A stretch of DNA of 51,190 nt from NCBI RefSeq assembly GCF_000338295.1, contig NZ_ANMO01000025.1, forward strand, positions 1-51,190, written 5' to 3'. The notes beneath the pieces are model-generated. The model saw nothing but the letters and a program-made list of their open reading frames with translations. It searched no databases and was not told where the DNA came from. This document shows positions 1 to 8,557 of the stretch, in pieces; positions within the stretch are counted from its first letter, which is position 1; every line of letters starts with the position of its first letter. The translations under genes were made by a program, and so were the position numbers. This DNA comes from Rhodopirellula europaea 6C (GTDB lineage: Bacteria; Planctomycetota; Planctomycetia; Pirellulales; Pirellulaceae).

Positions 1-552
1 ACTGAGTGCCGAACGGTAGACTTGATCCGTCGTCATCGCGTCAAAGGCACCGGCGATGGACATCATCCGAGCGCCCAGCGGAAGGGCGTCGCCACGAACA
101 TGGTCTTCTTGTCGGCGTGAGTCATACCAGACACCGCAGTACCTCACGATATCTAACAACGATTGGTCGGCGGTGCAGCCACGCAGGATCTCGCAACCAA
201 GTTCCGAACAACAATCCATCGTCAGCTGCTCTTCGATGCTGAGCTTGCCTGGCTTTCGAAGAATGCGATCCGGGATTCCAATCTTGCCGATGTCGTGAAG
301 CAACGCCGCGACTTCGATGCGATCTCGCGTCTGCTCGGCCAATCCCAACCGTTCACACCACGCGGAACAGGCAAGAGCAACGCGTAGGCTGTGGGCCGCC
401 GTGGGGGCGTGCTTGGTTCGAAGAGCATAAAAGAGCGATGTCGCCATGCCCAACCGGGCCATGGCCAAATGATTTTCAAACGGCCGCGTATCTTCTGCCG
501 GAGTGTTCGACGAATCTGTTTGAGCGTTTGCGATCGGAGCGGGTTCAATCAC
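1..552 (-). CDS. HD-GYP-related protein, partial at left edge, degenerate active site
   Basis: This minus-strand frame is open from 597 to the window edge; GTG at 552 is the furthest upstream usable start (ATGs at 462 and 447 are alternatives). A helical stretch (ENHLAMARLGMATSLFYAL) precedes the HD motif LHDIGKIGIPDRIL, with His-Asp at about residues 86-87, and the end reads FDAMTTDQVYR, which matches the end of the HD-GYP core. HD-GYP proteins normally hydrolyse cyclic di-GMP. Here the HHE and GYP positions read RYCGVWYDSRR, and the VAD aspartate is replaced (IAGAFDAM), so several metal ligands appear lost. I infer a regulatory or binding role rather than catalysis. The upstream 553-817 stretch may be its frameshifted N-terminus. 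Family assignment is firm; start and activity are not. Confidence 0.75.
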   Translation of the reverse strand, partial: MIEPAPIANAQTDSSNTPAEDTRPFENHLAMARLGMATSLFYALRTKHAPTAAHSLRVALACSAWCERLGLAEQTRDRIEVAALLHDIGKIGIPDRILRKPGKLSIEEQLTMDCCSELGCEILRGCTADQSLLDIVRYCGVWYDSRRQEDHVRGDALPLGARMMSIAGAFDAMTTDQVYRSALS

Positions 553-817
553 TCCCGGGAGCTGCCCTGTGGCTGCTTCCCCAACCCCATCAACAGCTCA
601 CTCAATCGAGACGCCGAATGTGCGGCATCAGATGGTGCGGCGTCTGATGTCGCGGCATGAGCAGACGAGCCATGGCCCCAGAATTCTTAAGCTGCGGGCG
701 ATCTGATGGATCTGAATTGCTGTTGGCCGCATCCTCGGCAGGAGAAGCTGCGGGAACAGGCACCACGGGTGGCATGCTGTGGTTGGCGAAATCGCTGGGA
801 ACCATTTGGTCGTTCAT
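553..817 (-). pseudogene. Probable frameshifted N-terminal part of the HD-GYP-like gene
   Basis: Two protein-like stretches precede the HD-GYP frame on the same strand. One begins with an ATG at 817 (MNDQMVPSDFANHSMPP...) and is Pro/Ala/Ser-rich. The second, in another frame, includes TSDAAPSDAAHSASRLSE and LLMGLGKQPQGSS. One extra base in the G run near 680 and one in the CCCGGG near 560 would join all three frames into a single linker plus HD-GYP protein. That is an inference from reading-frame geometry. Either the gene is mutated or the sequence has two undercalls, or these are chance ORFs and the gene starts at 552 or 462. Confidence 0.4.
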
Positions 818-1206
818 AGCCGGTATTCTGCGAGACATCGTTGTCGAGATGACGAACCCTACGTCCCATTTTGAACCCAGCTGCCTAAGGATCCCCTGGT
901 GGCATGAATCACTCGGATTTCGCACCCTCACGGGCCCCTAAAGTCCGCACAAACGATACCACTGGTCTACCGAGACAATTTCTGCCCCGTAATTCGCTGG
1001 GGATTGGGAACTTCGGCATCCAAATTTCGGCTCCAATGACTCGAAAACCTCGAGCGATCACCCCGTGCGGAACAATCGCAATCTTCCGCGAAAAACTTGC
1101 CACCGAACCCCCGTCCATCTAACATGGTTACGCGGCTTGTGACGGACCTTTAGCCTTCAGTCCAGAGCCCACAGGCTCAATTCATCTCATCTTCCGGACC
1201 ATCACT
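818..1206. other. Intergenic, no gene seen
   Basis: This 389-bp stretch separates the divergent HD-GYP-like gene and the sigma factor gene. Short frames here show no recognisable family. It presumably holds promoters for both sides, but I could not pick out a convincing consensus. Confidence 0.5.
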
Positions 1207-1830
1207 GTGAGCCTTTCCGACGTCGATCGTCAGCTACTGCAACGTTGCCTCGACCGGGAACCCCGGGCGTGGCAAGACTTCGTCGATCGATTTGTTGGCC
1301 TGGTCGTCCATGTCGTCAATCGGACCGCGATGGGCCGTGGCTTGTCGATGGACGAAGCCACCCGAGACGACATGGTTGCGGAAGTGTTCCTGGTCTACGT
1401 CCGGCATGATTTCGCCGTGCTTCGCCGCTTTCGACGCCAATGCTCGCTCGCGACATACCTGACGATCGTCGCTCGACGTGTTGTGGTCCGTCGCCTGACT
1501 GCCAATTCGGCGGTACCTGGAAACCACACCTCGGCATCTTCCGCGGGGAGCTCGCTGGGTGGCGGAAACTTGGCCAACGGAAACACCGTCAATGGTGCCA
1601 CCAACGGTCACGCCACGCCAACGCAGGTAAACGGCGAACTTCAGCGAATCGAAAACGCCGAAGAAGTCGAGCACTTGATGCTACGTTTGGACGCGCGTGA
1701 AGCGAGCGTCGTGCGGATGTACCATTTGGAAGGCAAGTCCTATCAAGAGATCAGCCAAGCGGTCGGATTGAGCGAAAATACGATCGGCCCATTGCTCCAT
1801 CGTGCCCGAGCCAAAATGGGCCGCGGCTGA
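1207..1830 (+). CDS. ECF-like RNA polymerase sigma-70 factor
   Basis: A 207-residue sigma factor with a GTG start. Residues 10-95 form a region-2-like helical block (LLQRCLDREPRAWQDFVDRF, then DDMVAEVFLVYVRHDFAVLRRF), the part that binds core polymerase and the -10 element. Residues 150-205 form region 4, with the DNA-binding helix-turn-helix YQEISQAVGLSENTIGPLLH. Between them lies an unusually long low-complexity Ser/Gly/Asn/Thr linker (about residues 99-145); ECF factors normally have a short one. No anti-sigma gene is adjacent. It lies 75 bp upstream of recQ on the same strand but is probably a separate unit. The target regulon cannot be told from sequence. Confidence 0.85.
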   Translation: MSLSDVDRQLLQRCLDREPRAWQDFVDRFVGLVVHVVNRTAMGRGLSMDEATRDDMVAEVFLVYVRHDFAVLRRFRRQCSLATYLTIVARRVVVRRLTANSAVPGNHTSASSAGSSLGGGNLANGNTVNGATNGHATPTQVNGELQRIENAEEVEHLMLRLDAREASVVRMYHLEGKSYQEISQAVGLSENTIGPLLHRARAKMGRG

Positions 1831-1905
1831 AAACCCTCGATCGAGTGAACGACACTGTTCACCGAAACTGCTAACCTGTTCGATCTTCTTTTTCGAACGA
1901 TTGCA

Positions 1906-4155
1906 GTGAGTTCTCGGATGTCGTCGCCTTCTGATTCGACCTCAACCTTCGCACCGTCCAACTCTTCCGGAAACGAGATGGACCGAGCCCATTCGGTCCT
2001 GCGATCGGTCTGGGGCTACGACTCGTTTCGTCCGCTGCAGGCGGATGCCGTCCAGGACGTGATCCAGGGGCGGGACAGCTTGGTTGTTTTGCCGACCGGC
2101 GGCGGGAAATCATTGTGCTACCAAGTTCCGGCGCTCGTTCGCGACGGAATGTCCGTGGTCGTCTCACCGCTCATCTCGTTGATGAAGGATCAAGTCGACG
2201 CGTTGACCAGCAACGGTGTCTCAGCGGCGTTGGTCAACAGCACCCAGTCGGTGGAACAGAAACGCGAAACGGCAGAACGGATTCGCCGAGGCGAGATCAA
2301 AATCCTCTACCTGGCCCCCGAACGGTTGCTCACACCCAAGACACTCGACTTTCTACGCAGCCTGCCAATTTCGTTCTTCGCAATCGACGAAGCTCACTGT
2401 GTTAGCAATTGGGGACATGATTTCCGCCCCGAGTACCGCGGACTGCGAATTCTCAAAGAACAGTTCCCCTCGGCGTCCGTGCATGCTTTCACCGCGACCG
2501 CATCCGAACAAGTTCGCGATGACATCGCCGAACAATTGCAACTGAATCAACCAAACGTTCTGGTTGGTGATTTCGATCGACCAAATTTGACGTATCGAAT
2601 GCTTCGCGCCGACGGCAAATTGAACCAGATCCAGCAATGCATCGCTCAACATCCCGGTGAGTCTGGCGTGGTGTACTGCATCACTCGCAAAGAAGTCGAA
2701 CAAACCGCCGGCGCACTCGAATCCATGGGCATTCGAACGCTTCCCTATCACGCGGGATTGCCTGACGAAGTTCGACAGGCAAACCAGGAAGCATTCATTC
2801 AAGAGAAAGTCGACGTCATCGTCGCGACGGTCGCGTTCGGCATGGGCATCGACAAATCCAATGTTCGATTTGTCATTCACGCGGGGATGCCCAAATCTAT
2901 CGAACACTATCAACAGGAAAGTGGTCGAGCCGGACGCGATGGACTGGCCGCCGAATGCATCCTCTTGCACAGCGGCGGCGATCTGATGTCATGGAAACGC
3001 ATTTTGGAAAACGGTGACCGCAACAACTTCCAATCCGCCATGGCCTCCGTTGAGTCAATGGCGGCACTGTGCAACGGTGTGAAATGCAGACATGCATCGC
3101 TCGTCGAATACTTCGGTCAAGAATACGACTCAGACAACTGCAACGCATGCGATGTTTGTCTGGGCGAGCTCGACGTCGTGGACGATCCAATCACGCTTGC
3201 GCAGAAAATCCTGTCGTGCGTGGTTCGGCTGAAAGAGCGATATGGTGCCGGACACACTGTCAAAGTTCTCACCGGGTCGCGTGACCAGAAAGTCATTCAA
3301 GCCGGACACGATCAACTGAGCACCTACAACTTGCTCGCAAGCGAAGGTGCCACCGCCGTTCGCACTTGGATCGAACAACTCATTTCTCAAAACCATTTGA
3401 TTCGGAGCGGCGAGTTTCAATCACTTCGCCTGACCGAATCCGGCCGAGCCCTTCTGAAACGCGAAGGTGAAGTGACGCTCACAAAAGTGTCGGCGAAAAG
3501 CTCATCGCGTCGTCCCGCCGCGAATGAATCTTGGGAAGGTGTCGATCGACAGTTGTTCGATCACCTCCGTTCACTACGCAGCGAGTTGGCATCAGAGCGG
3601 GGCGTGCCGGCCTATGTTATCTTCGGCGACGCCGTCCTTCGCGAATTGGCTCGTGTTCGTCCAACTTCGATTGAGAAACTCACCAACATCCGTGGAATCG
3701 GTGATCGAAAACGCGAAGAGTTTGGACAACTGTTTTTGGATTCAATCGATCAATACTGCGAGGAAAATCCACTGGACAGAAACCAGACCGCCAACTCCTC
3801 TCCGACGACCATTATCAAACCTCGCGTGAACGCGGCGCCCAACGCTGCCATGGTTCAAGCATCTCAGCTTTTCCGTGACGGATGTTCGGTGGAAGAGGTC
3901 GCATCGAAAATGGGCCGAGCTGAGTCGACGGTGAACAAGTACCTCAGCGACTACATCCAAGCTGAAAAAATCACCGATCCATCACAATGGGTTTCCACCG
4001 AAGAATCCGAGGCAATCCGAGCCGCTTTAATGGCCGCCGAAGATGAACGGCTCCGTCCGGTCTTCGAAGCACTCGGCGAAGAAGTCTCCTACGAAAAGAT
4101 CCGCATCGTCGCTTCATGTATGAAGAACGAGATGGCAGATGACCCGGACGACTGA
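1906..4155 (+). CDS. recQ: ATP-dependent DNA helicase RecQ
   Basis: RecQ is a 3'-5' helicase acting in recombination and replication-fork repair. In this 749-residue protein the Walker A motif LPTGGGKS is at about 62-69 and the DEAH box (DEAHCVSNWGHDFRPEYRGL) at 161. Motifs V-VI follow (ATVAFGMGIDKSNVRFVIH; QQESGRAGRDG). A cysteine cluster (CNACDVC) marks the RQC zinc site. An HRDC-like domain lies around 545-620, with the helix-hairpin NIRGIGDRKREEFG. The C-terminus adds a helix-turn-helix extension (VEEVASKMGRAESTVNKYL) as in long RecQ proteins. GTG at 1906 is the longest start; ATGs at 1918 and 1978 are possible. Its end faces the sugar-transporter permease 41 bp away. Confidence 0.95.
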   Translation: MSSRMSSPSDSTSTFAPSNSSGNEMDRAHSVLRSVWGYDSFRPLQADAVQDVIQGRDSLVVLPTGGGKSLCYQVPALVRDGMSVVVSPLISLMKDQVDALTSNGVSAALVNSTQSVEQKRETAERIRRGEIKILYLAPERLLTPKTLDFLRSLPISFFAIDEAHCVSNWGHDFRPEYRGLRILKEQFPSASVHAFTATASEQVRDDIAEQLQLNQPNVLVGDFDRPNLTYRMLRADGKLNQIQQCIAQHPGESGVVYCITRKEVEQTAGALESMGIRTLPYHAGLPDEVRQANQEAFIQEKVDVIVATVAFGMGIDKSNVRFVIHAGMPKSIEHYQQESGRAGRDGLAAECILLHSGGDLMSWKRILENGDRNNFQSAMASVESMAALCNGVKCRHASLVEYFGQEYDSDNCNACDVCLGELDVVDDPITLAQKILSCVVRLKERYGAGHTVKVLTGSRDQKVIQAGHDQLSTYNLLASEGATAVRTWIEQLISQNHLIRSGEFQSLRLTESGRALLKREGEVTLTKVSAKSSSRRPAANESWEGVDRQLFDHLRSLRSELASERGVPAYVIFGDAVLRELARVRPTSIEKLTNIRGIGDRKREEFGQLFLDSIDQYCEENPLDRNQTANSSPTTIIKPRVNAAPNAAMVQASQLFRDGCSVEEVASKMGRAESTVNKYLSDYIQAEKITDPSQWVSTEESEAIRAALMAAEDERLRPVFEALGEEVSYEKIRIVASCMKNEMADDPDD

Positions 4156-4196
4156 CAGTCGCAGCGTTTCAAGCTGCCAAACCATGGTCGATCGGA

Positions 4197-5153
4197 TCAG
4201 CTTCGACTCCATCGTGTTCTCAAGGCGTCGATCAATACCGCCACAACGATCACAACTCCTGTGATGATCTGTTTGCTGGCGTCGGACACTCCGACTTGAG
4301 CCAACCCGGTCTGCAAGACTTGGATGATCAAGACACCGATAAACGATCGGATCACGTTCCCGCGACCTCCCATCAAACTGGTACCGCCGATCACGCACGC
4401 GGCGATCGCCGCCAACTCGATTCCGATGGCCGCGTTGGGATCGGCCGTCGACAATCGCGATGTTTGTGCGAGTCCCGCCAAACCGCACATCATCCCACTG
4501 ATCGCGAAAATTGCGATGCACAAAGGAGCCGACCGAATCCCAGACATTCGAACCGCTTCCGCATTGGTGCCGATCGCGATGCAGTAGCGTCCCCAAACCG
4601 TCCGAGTCAAAAACAGCTGTCCCAGAACCACAGTTGCAATCGCGAACATGAAGGCGGGTGAAACAAACGCGCCGGGCAAAGGCTGACCAAACCATTCGAT
4701 TCGGCTGCCAATGTAAATCGCCTTCGAATCGGTCACCACTTTGGTTGCTCCGCGAGCGATCTCGAGCATGCCCAACGTGACAATGAAAGATGGAATCCCA
4801 AATCCGATTGAAATGGCTCCATTCACCCCACCGCCGATGGATGCCACCAGAACCGCAATCGGAAGCGCCGCCCAAATTGACCATTCATAGTTGACCATCA
4901 AAACGCCCAACACCGCCGACGACACCGCCAGCAACGAACCAACCGACAGATCGATTCCACCGATGATCAACACCAACGTCATCCCGACGACCAAGAACGT
5001 CAGATCGGGAACTTGGTTGGCGATCGAGATCACCGTGGACATTTGGAAGAAGTTATTGCTGAGCGTCGAGAAGATTGCCACCAACACCAACAAAACCGCC
5101 ACCAACCCGAGATGCGGGGCGAGCTGTTTCAAGAATCCTTGCAAACGATTCAT
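4197..5153 (-). CDS. Ribose-type sugar ABC transporter permease
   Basis: Inner-membrane permease of the RbsC/BPD_transp_2 family, 318 residues with roughly eight to ten hydrophobic helices. Family hallmarks include the GGIDLSVGSLLAVSSAVLGV segment after the second helix, FIVTLGMLEIARG in the middle and AACVIGGTSLMGGRGNVI near the end. The ATG at 5153 is chosen because it overlaps the stop of the ATPase gene (ATGA), implying translational coupling; an in-frame start at 5177 would only lengthen the overlap. It is the last gene of a binding protein-ATPase-permease operon. The sugar cannot be told from sequence, and no catabolic gene lies next to it. Confidence 0.93.
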   Translation of the reverse strand: MNRLQGFLKQLAPHLGLVAVLLVLVAIFSTLSNNFFQMSTVISIANQVPDLTFLVVGMTLVLIIGGIDLSVGSLLAVSSAVLGVLMVNYEWSIWAALPIAVLVASIGGGVNGAISIGFGIPSFIVTLGMLEIARGATKVVTDSKAIYIGSRIEWFGQPLPGAFVSPAFMFAIATVVLGQLFLTRTVWGRYCIAIGTNAEAVRMSGIRSAPLCIAIFAISGMMCGLAGLAQTSRLSTADPNAAIGIELAAIAACVIGGTSLMGGRGNVIRSFIGVLIIQVLQTGLAQVGVSDASKQIITGVVIVVAVLIDALRTRWSRS

Positions 5154-6718
5154 GGTTTCGCCTCCTCGTTCTGCCATTTGTCGTCAGATAACGCAGTGGT
5201 CAGCTGCGATTCTTGTCCCGCAAAGGAAGCTTCCAAGATCGCATCCTCGCTGAAGTCATTCCGTTCGTACTTCGTCACCATTCTGCCGGCCGACATGACC
5301 GCGATTGCGTCGCACGTTTCAAACAATTCTTCCAAATCACTGCTCACAATCACGATCGTCTTGCCTTGCTTGGCTAATTCCTCAAACAGTTCGTAAAGCT
5401 TTCCGCGAGCGGCCACATCGATCCCGCGCGACGGTTCATCGAAGAGGTAGACCTCGGCACCGCGAGTCAGCCATTTGGCCACCGCGACCTTTTGTTGGTT
5501 GCCGCCGCTGAGTGTGCCGACAAGTTGTTCCAACGATTGGCATCGAGTTTCCAACGACGCGTGGATCGCACTGGCTGATTCAGCCTCCGCTGTTTGCCGA
5601 ATCCATCCCTTGGCGGAAAACTTGGTGGCAAGCGCGGCCAGCGAAGTGTTGGCTCGGATCGGCTGAGTCAGCAGCAACCCGTTCTGTTTCCGATCTTCGG
5701 TCACCATTGCGAAACCAGCTTCGACAGCCTGACTGGGATGGGTGAAGCGAACTGCCTCGCCACCGGCCAGCAACACGTGCCCCGAATCAGCCACGTCGGC
5801 ACCAAAGATTGCTCGTAGCAACTCCGTTCTTCCGGAACCCACCAATCCAGCGATCCCCAATCGTTCTCCTCGACGAACATCGAACGAAACGTTGTTGACC
5901 ATCCCGCATGAGATCCCCTGAACCGACAAACCGACCTCGTCTCGACGATGACTGACAAAGCTGGCCGCTGGCTGGCTGGAATCGTCGTCCGCTTCTTCCT
6001 CGGAACTCATCCAAGCAACCATCTTTTCACGATTGATGTTTGCGATGGGTTCTGTGGTAACGAGCTGACCGTCGCGCAGCACGCTGACTTCGTCGGACAG
6101 TTGCTGAACCTCTTCGAGTCGGTGCGAGATGTAGATGATCGCGACGCCTTGTTCACGCATGCGGGTGAGATGCGTAAACAACTCTTCGGATTCACTTCCG
6201 GAAAGCGCAGCCGTTGGCTCATCTAAAATCAACACGCGAGCGTCACGGGCGAGCGCTGCCGCAATTTCGACCATCTGTTGTTTGCCAACACCCAAACTGC
6301 CAACGATCGTGTGCGTGTCGACATCGGGCAGACCAAACCGATCCAATATTTCGCGAGCGGAACGATGCAGTTCGCTCATTCGCAAAACGCCCCACCGATT
6401 GGGAAGAGACGCCAGCCGAAGGTTCTCGGCGACCGAAAGCGTTTCGATCAAATTCAATTCTTGTTGAACAATCTGAACTCCACTGGCCTCCGCATCCTGC
6501 TTGCTGCCAGGCTGATAGTCGCCACCACCCAGAGACATTTGCCCTGCGGACGCCGAGACCAAACCGCTGATGATCTTGCACAGCGTGCTCTTGCCAGCAC
6601 CATTGGCACCAAGCAAAGCGTGTAGATGGCCAGCATAAAAATCGATTGAAACATCGTTCAGCACCGTGACGTTGCCGTAAGACTTCGTCAGGCCACGAAC
6701 CGAAAGAGCGACCTTCAT
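5150..6718 (-). CDS. Ribose-type sugar ABC transporter ATPase, two NBDs
   Basis: A 522-residue RbsA/MglA-type ATPase with two fused nucleotide-binding domains that powers sugar uptake. The N-terminal domain has Walker A GANGAGKST (about 37-45), signature-like SLGVGKQQMVEIA and Walker B VLILDEPTAALS. The C-terminal domain has the degenerate Walker A GLVGSGRTELLRAIFG usual for this family, a full LSGGNQQKVAVAKWL signature and Walker B YLFDEPSRGID. It overlaps the binding-protein gene upstream (ATGA at 6715-6718) and the permease downstream (ATGA at 5150-5153). Its length is normal for the family. Confidence 0.94.
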   Translation of the reverse strand: MKVALSVRGLTKSYGNVTVLNDVSIDFYAGHLHALLGANGAGKSTLCKIISGLVSASAGQMSLGGGDYQPGSKQDAEASGVQIVQQELNLIETLSVAENLRLASLPNRWGVLRMSELHRSAREILDRFGLPDVDTHTIVGSLGVGKQQMVEIAAALARDARVLILDEPTAALSGSESEELFTHLTRMREQGVAIIYISHRLEEVQQLSDEVSVLRDGQLVTTEPIANINREKMVAWMSSEEEADDDSSQPAASFVSHRRDEVGLSVQGISCGMVNNVSFDVRRGERLGIAGLVGSGRTELLRAIFGADVADSGHVLLAGGEAVRFTHPSQAVEAGFAMVTEDRKQNGLLLTQPIRANTSLAALATKFSAKGWIRQTAEAESASAIHASLETRCQSLEQLVGTLSGGNQQKVAVAKWLTRGAEVYLFDEPSRGIDVAARGKLYELFEELAKQGKTIVIVSSDLEELFETCDAIAVMSAGRMVTKYERNDFSEDAILEASFAGQESQLTTALSDDKWQNEEAKP

Positions 6719-7722
6719 TCGTTGCTCAGAGTCTCGGACGTGATCAGATCGACGGGCGTTTCAACGTCTTCGATGGAAGCTACCGAGTCCGAAGAATCGC
6801 CGAGCTGTTCCAGCGCAGCTTCGATGCCAAAGACAGCCAACTGATCACCGTGTTGATCCGCGGTGGCCAGCACCTTGCCTTCTTCAATCGCTTGCCGAAT
6901 CGCGGTGATGTTGTCGAATCCAACGATTTGCACTTCGCCCGCACGGCCTGCACTCTTAACCGCGGCGATGGCGCCGAGAGCCATGGAATCATTGGCGGCC
7001 AAGATCGCAGAGATTTCTGGATGCTCGCTCAACATCGACGACGCAACCGTGTTGGCTCGCGACATCTCCCAATCCGCGGATTGGCTGCTGACGATTTCCA
7101 TGTTGGCCTCTTTCATCGCGGCCTCAAATCCTTTCAATCGCTGTTGAGCATTGAACGAAGTGCGAATGCCTTCCAAAATCGCGACTTTGTCGCCTTTGCG
7201 ATTGGCGGCCAAGTAGTCACCCACGGCTTTCGCTCCCGCCAGGTTGTCTGGGCCCACAAAGGGAACCGCGATGTTTTCTTGCTGCAGCACATCCGCATCC
7301 AAACGGTTGTCAATGTTGACCACGACCACTCCCGCATTGATAGCTCGTCGAAGAGCGGGCACCAACACCTTGGAATCCGCGGGCGCGATGACGATCGCAT
7401 CCACACCGCTGGCGACCATTTCTTCCACCAAAGCAACTTGCCGACTGACATCGCGTTCGTCTTTGATACCGTTGACGACCAACTCGTACTGGTCCGAATG
7501 CTCCGCTTGATGAGCCTCGGCCCCTTTGGCCATTGTCGAAAAGAACTCATTGGCCAACGACTTCATGATCAACGCCACTCGCGGTTTTTCATTGCCTTCG
7601 TCCTTGGATTGCGAAGTGGAATTGGACGACGTGCACCCGGTGACCATCAGAGCCAAAACGGCAGCAACGCAAACGACACGTTGGATCGTCGTCGTTTTCG
7701 ACCGACATGCGGACTGAACCAT
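6715..7722 (-). CDS. Sugar ABC transporter substrate-binding lipoprotein
   Basis: Periplasmic-binding-protein-like family 4 (RbsB-type) sugar receptor, 335 residues. I chose ATG 7722 because it gives a proper lipoprotein signal: basic n-region, hydrophobic VVCVAAVLALM, lipobox VTGC with Cys at 30. Longer in-frame starts up to 7848 would bury that signal. The mature part starts RVALIMKSLANEFF and includes VDAIVIAPADSKVLVPAL and EISAILAANDSMALGAIAA, both typical of the two-lobed fold. First gene of the transporter operon. The ligand is unknown; ribose, xylose, inositol or another sugar would fit. Confidence 0.92.
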   Translation of the reverse strand: MVQSACRSKTTTIQRVVCVAAVLALMVTGCTSSNSTSQSKDEGNEKPRVALIMKSLANEFFSTMAKGAEAHQAEHSDQYELVVNGIKDERDVSRQVALVEEMVASGVDAIVIAPADSKVLVPALRRAINAGVVVVNIDNRLDADVLQQENIAVPFVGPDNLAGAKAVGDYLAANRKGDKVAILEGIRTSFNAQQRLKGFEAAMKEANMEIVSSQSADWEMSRANTVASSMLSEHPEISAILAANDSMALGAIAAVKSAGRAGEVQIVGFDNITAIRQAIEEGKVLATADQHGDQLAVFGIEAALEQLGDSSDSVASIEDVETPVDLITSETLSNE

Positions 7723-8029
7723 TGGCAAAGATTCGTTGTTCAATGATTTCGAGACTTGCCCCGAGAGGGTCAGATCTCGTTGCGGACCAGGTCCGGTGAT
7801 GATTGCAGTGAGCATTCGATTGATGCGGTGAGGTGGGGAAGGAAGCATCAGGAAGGTGTGCCAGGCGATAAAGAAACATCACACGGCAGCGACAGCATAA
7901 CCAGTCTATCGATTGACGTGGCGTGAGGCACCAGCATGTTTCGGCAGTGGGGTTGCTCAGCCGGCGATGGCCCATGAAATTGTTTGGAACTCAATTTCGC
8001 TTCGCACCTCGCACCCGATCGGCTCGATC
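7723..8029. other. Divergent intergenic region
   Basis: About 307 bp between the sugar-receptor gene (leftward) and a membrane-protein gene (rightward). It must contain both promoters. I see no convincing operator repeat or riboswitch fold in it. Confidence 0.45.
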
Positions 8030-8557
8030 ATGTTTGCTTTGGATGTCCTATCACGAATCATCCACGTCGGCACGGCGATCACCTTGGTCGGTGGATCAGC
8101 GTTCATGCTGTTGGTGTTGATGCCCTCCGCCAAGATGATCTCCGAAGAAGCCCGCCAAACGCTGGCCCAAGCGGTGACCGGTCGCTGGAAACGCTTCATC
8201 CACGGCGGCATCCTGCTGTTTCTGCTCAGCGGATTCTACAACTACATGCGTGCGATCCCCACTCACAAGGGTGACGGGCTGTACCACGGTTTGCTGGGCG
8301 TCAAAATGTTGCTCGCCTTCGCAATCTTCTTTCTCGCGTCAGCGTTGGTTGGCCGCAGTGCCGCCTTCAACGGCATCCGCGAAAATCGTGCGAAGTGGTT
8401 GAAGGTGATTGTCCTGCTCGCAGCGATCATCGTCGGCATCTCGGGCTTTGTGAAAGTTCGCGGGCCTTCGGTGTCCACGGAAGAAGCCGTCGTTGTTGTT
8501 TCCGGCGAACCCGAATCGGTCGAAGGATTGGAAACGCAACCGGCGATCGCTGAGTGA
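8030..8557 (+). CDS. Four-helix integral membrane protein of unknown function
   Basis: A 175-residue protein with about four membrane helices: IIHVGTAITLVGGSAFMLLVLMP, FIHGGILLFLLSGFYNY, GVKMLLAFAIFFLASALV and VIVLLAAIIVGISGFV. A histidine lies in helix 1 and another before helix 2, reminiscent of CopD-like or haem-binding small membrane proteins, but I do not recognise a specific family. ATG 8030 is preferred because it begins right before the first helix; the longer in-frame start at 7913 adds non-membrane residues. Its last codons overlap the GTG of the following transporter, suggesting one operon. Confidence 0.7.
   Translation: MFALDVLSRIIHVGTAITLVGGSAFMLLVLMPSAKMISEEARQTLAQAVTGRWKRFIHGGILLFLLSGFYNYMRAIPTHKGDGLYHGLLGVKMLLAFAIFFLASALVGRSAAFNGIRENRAKWLKVIVLLAAIIVGISGFVKVRGPSVSTEEAVVVVSGEPESVEGLETQPAIAE

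Noticed and set aside
6850-7746. A 298-residue plus-strand frame
   Set aside because: It is antisense to the sugar-binding lipoprotein, which has a complete signal peptide and family motifs.
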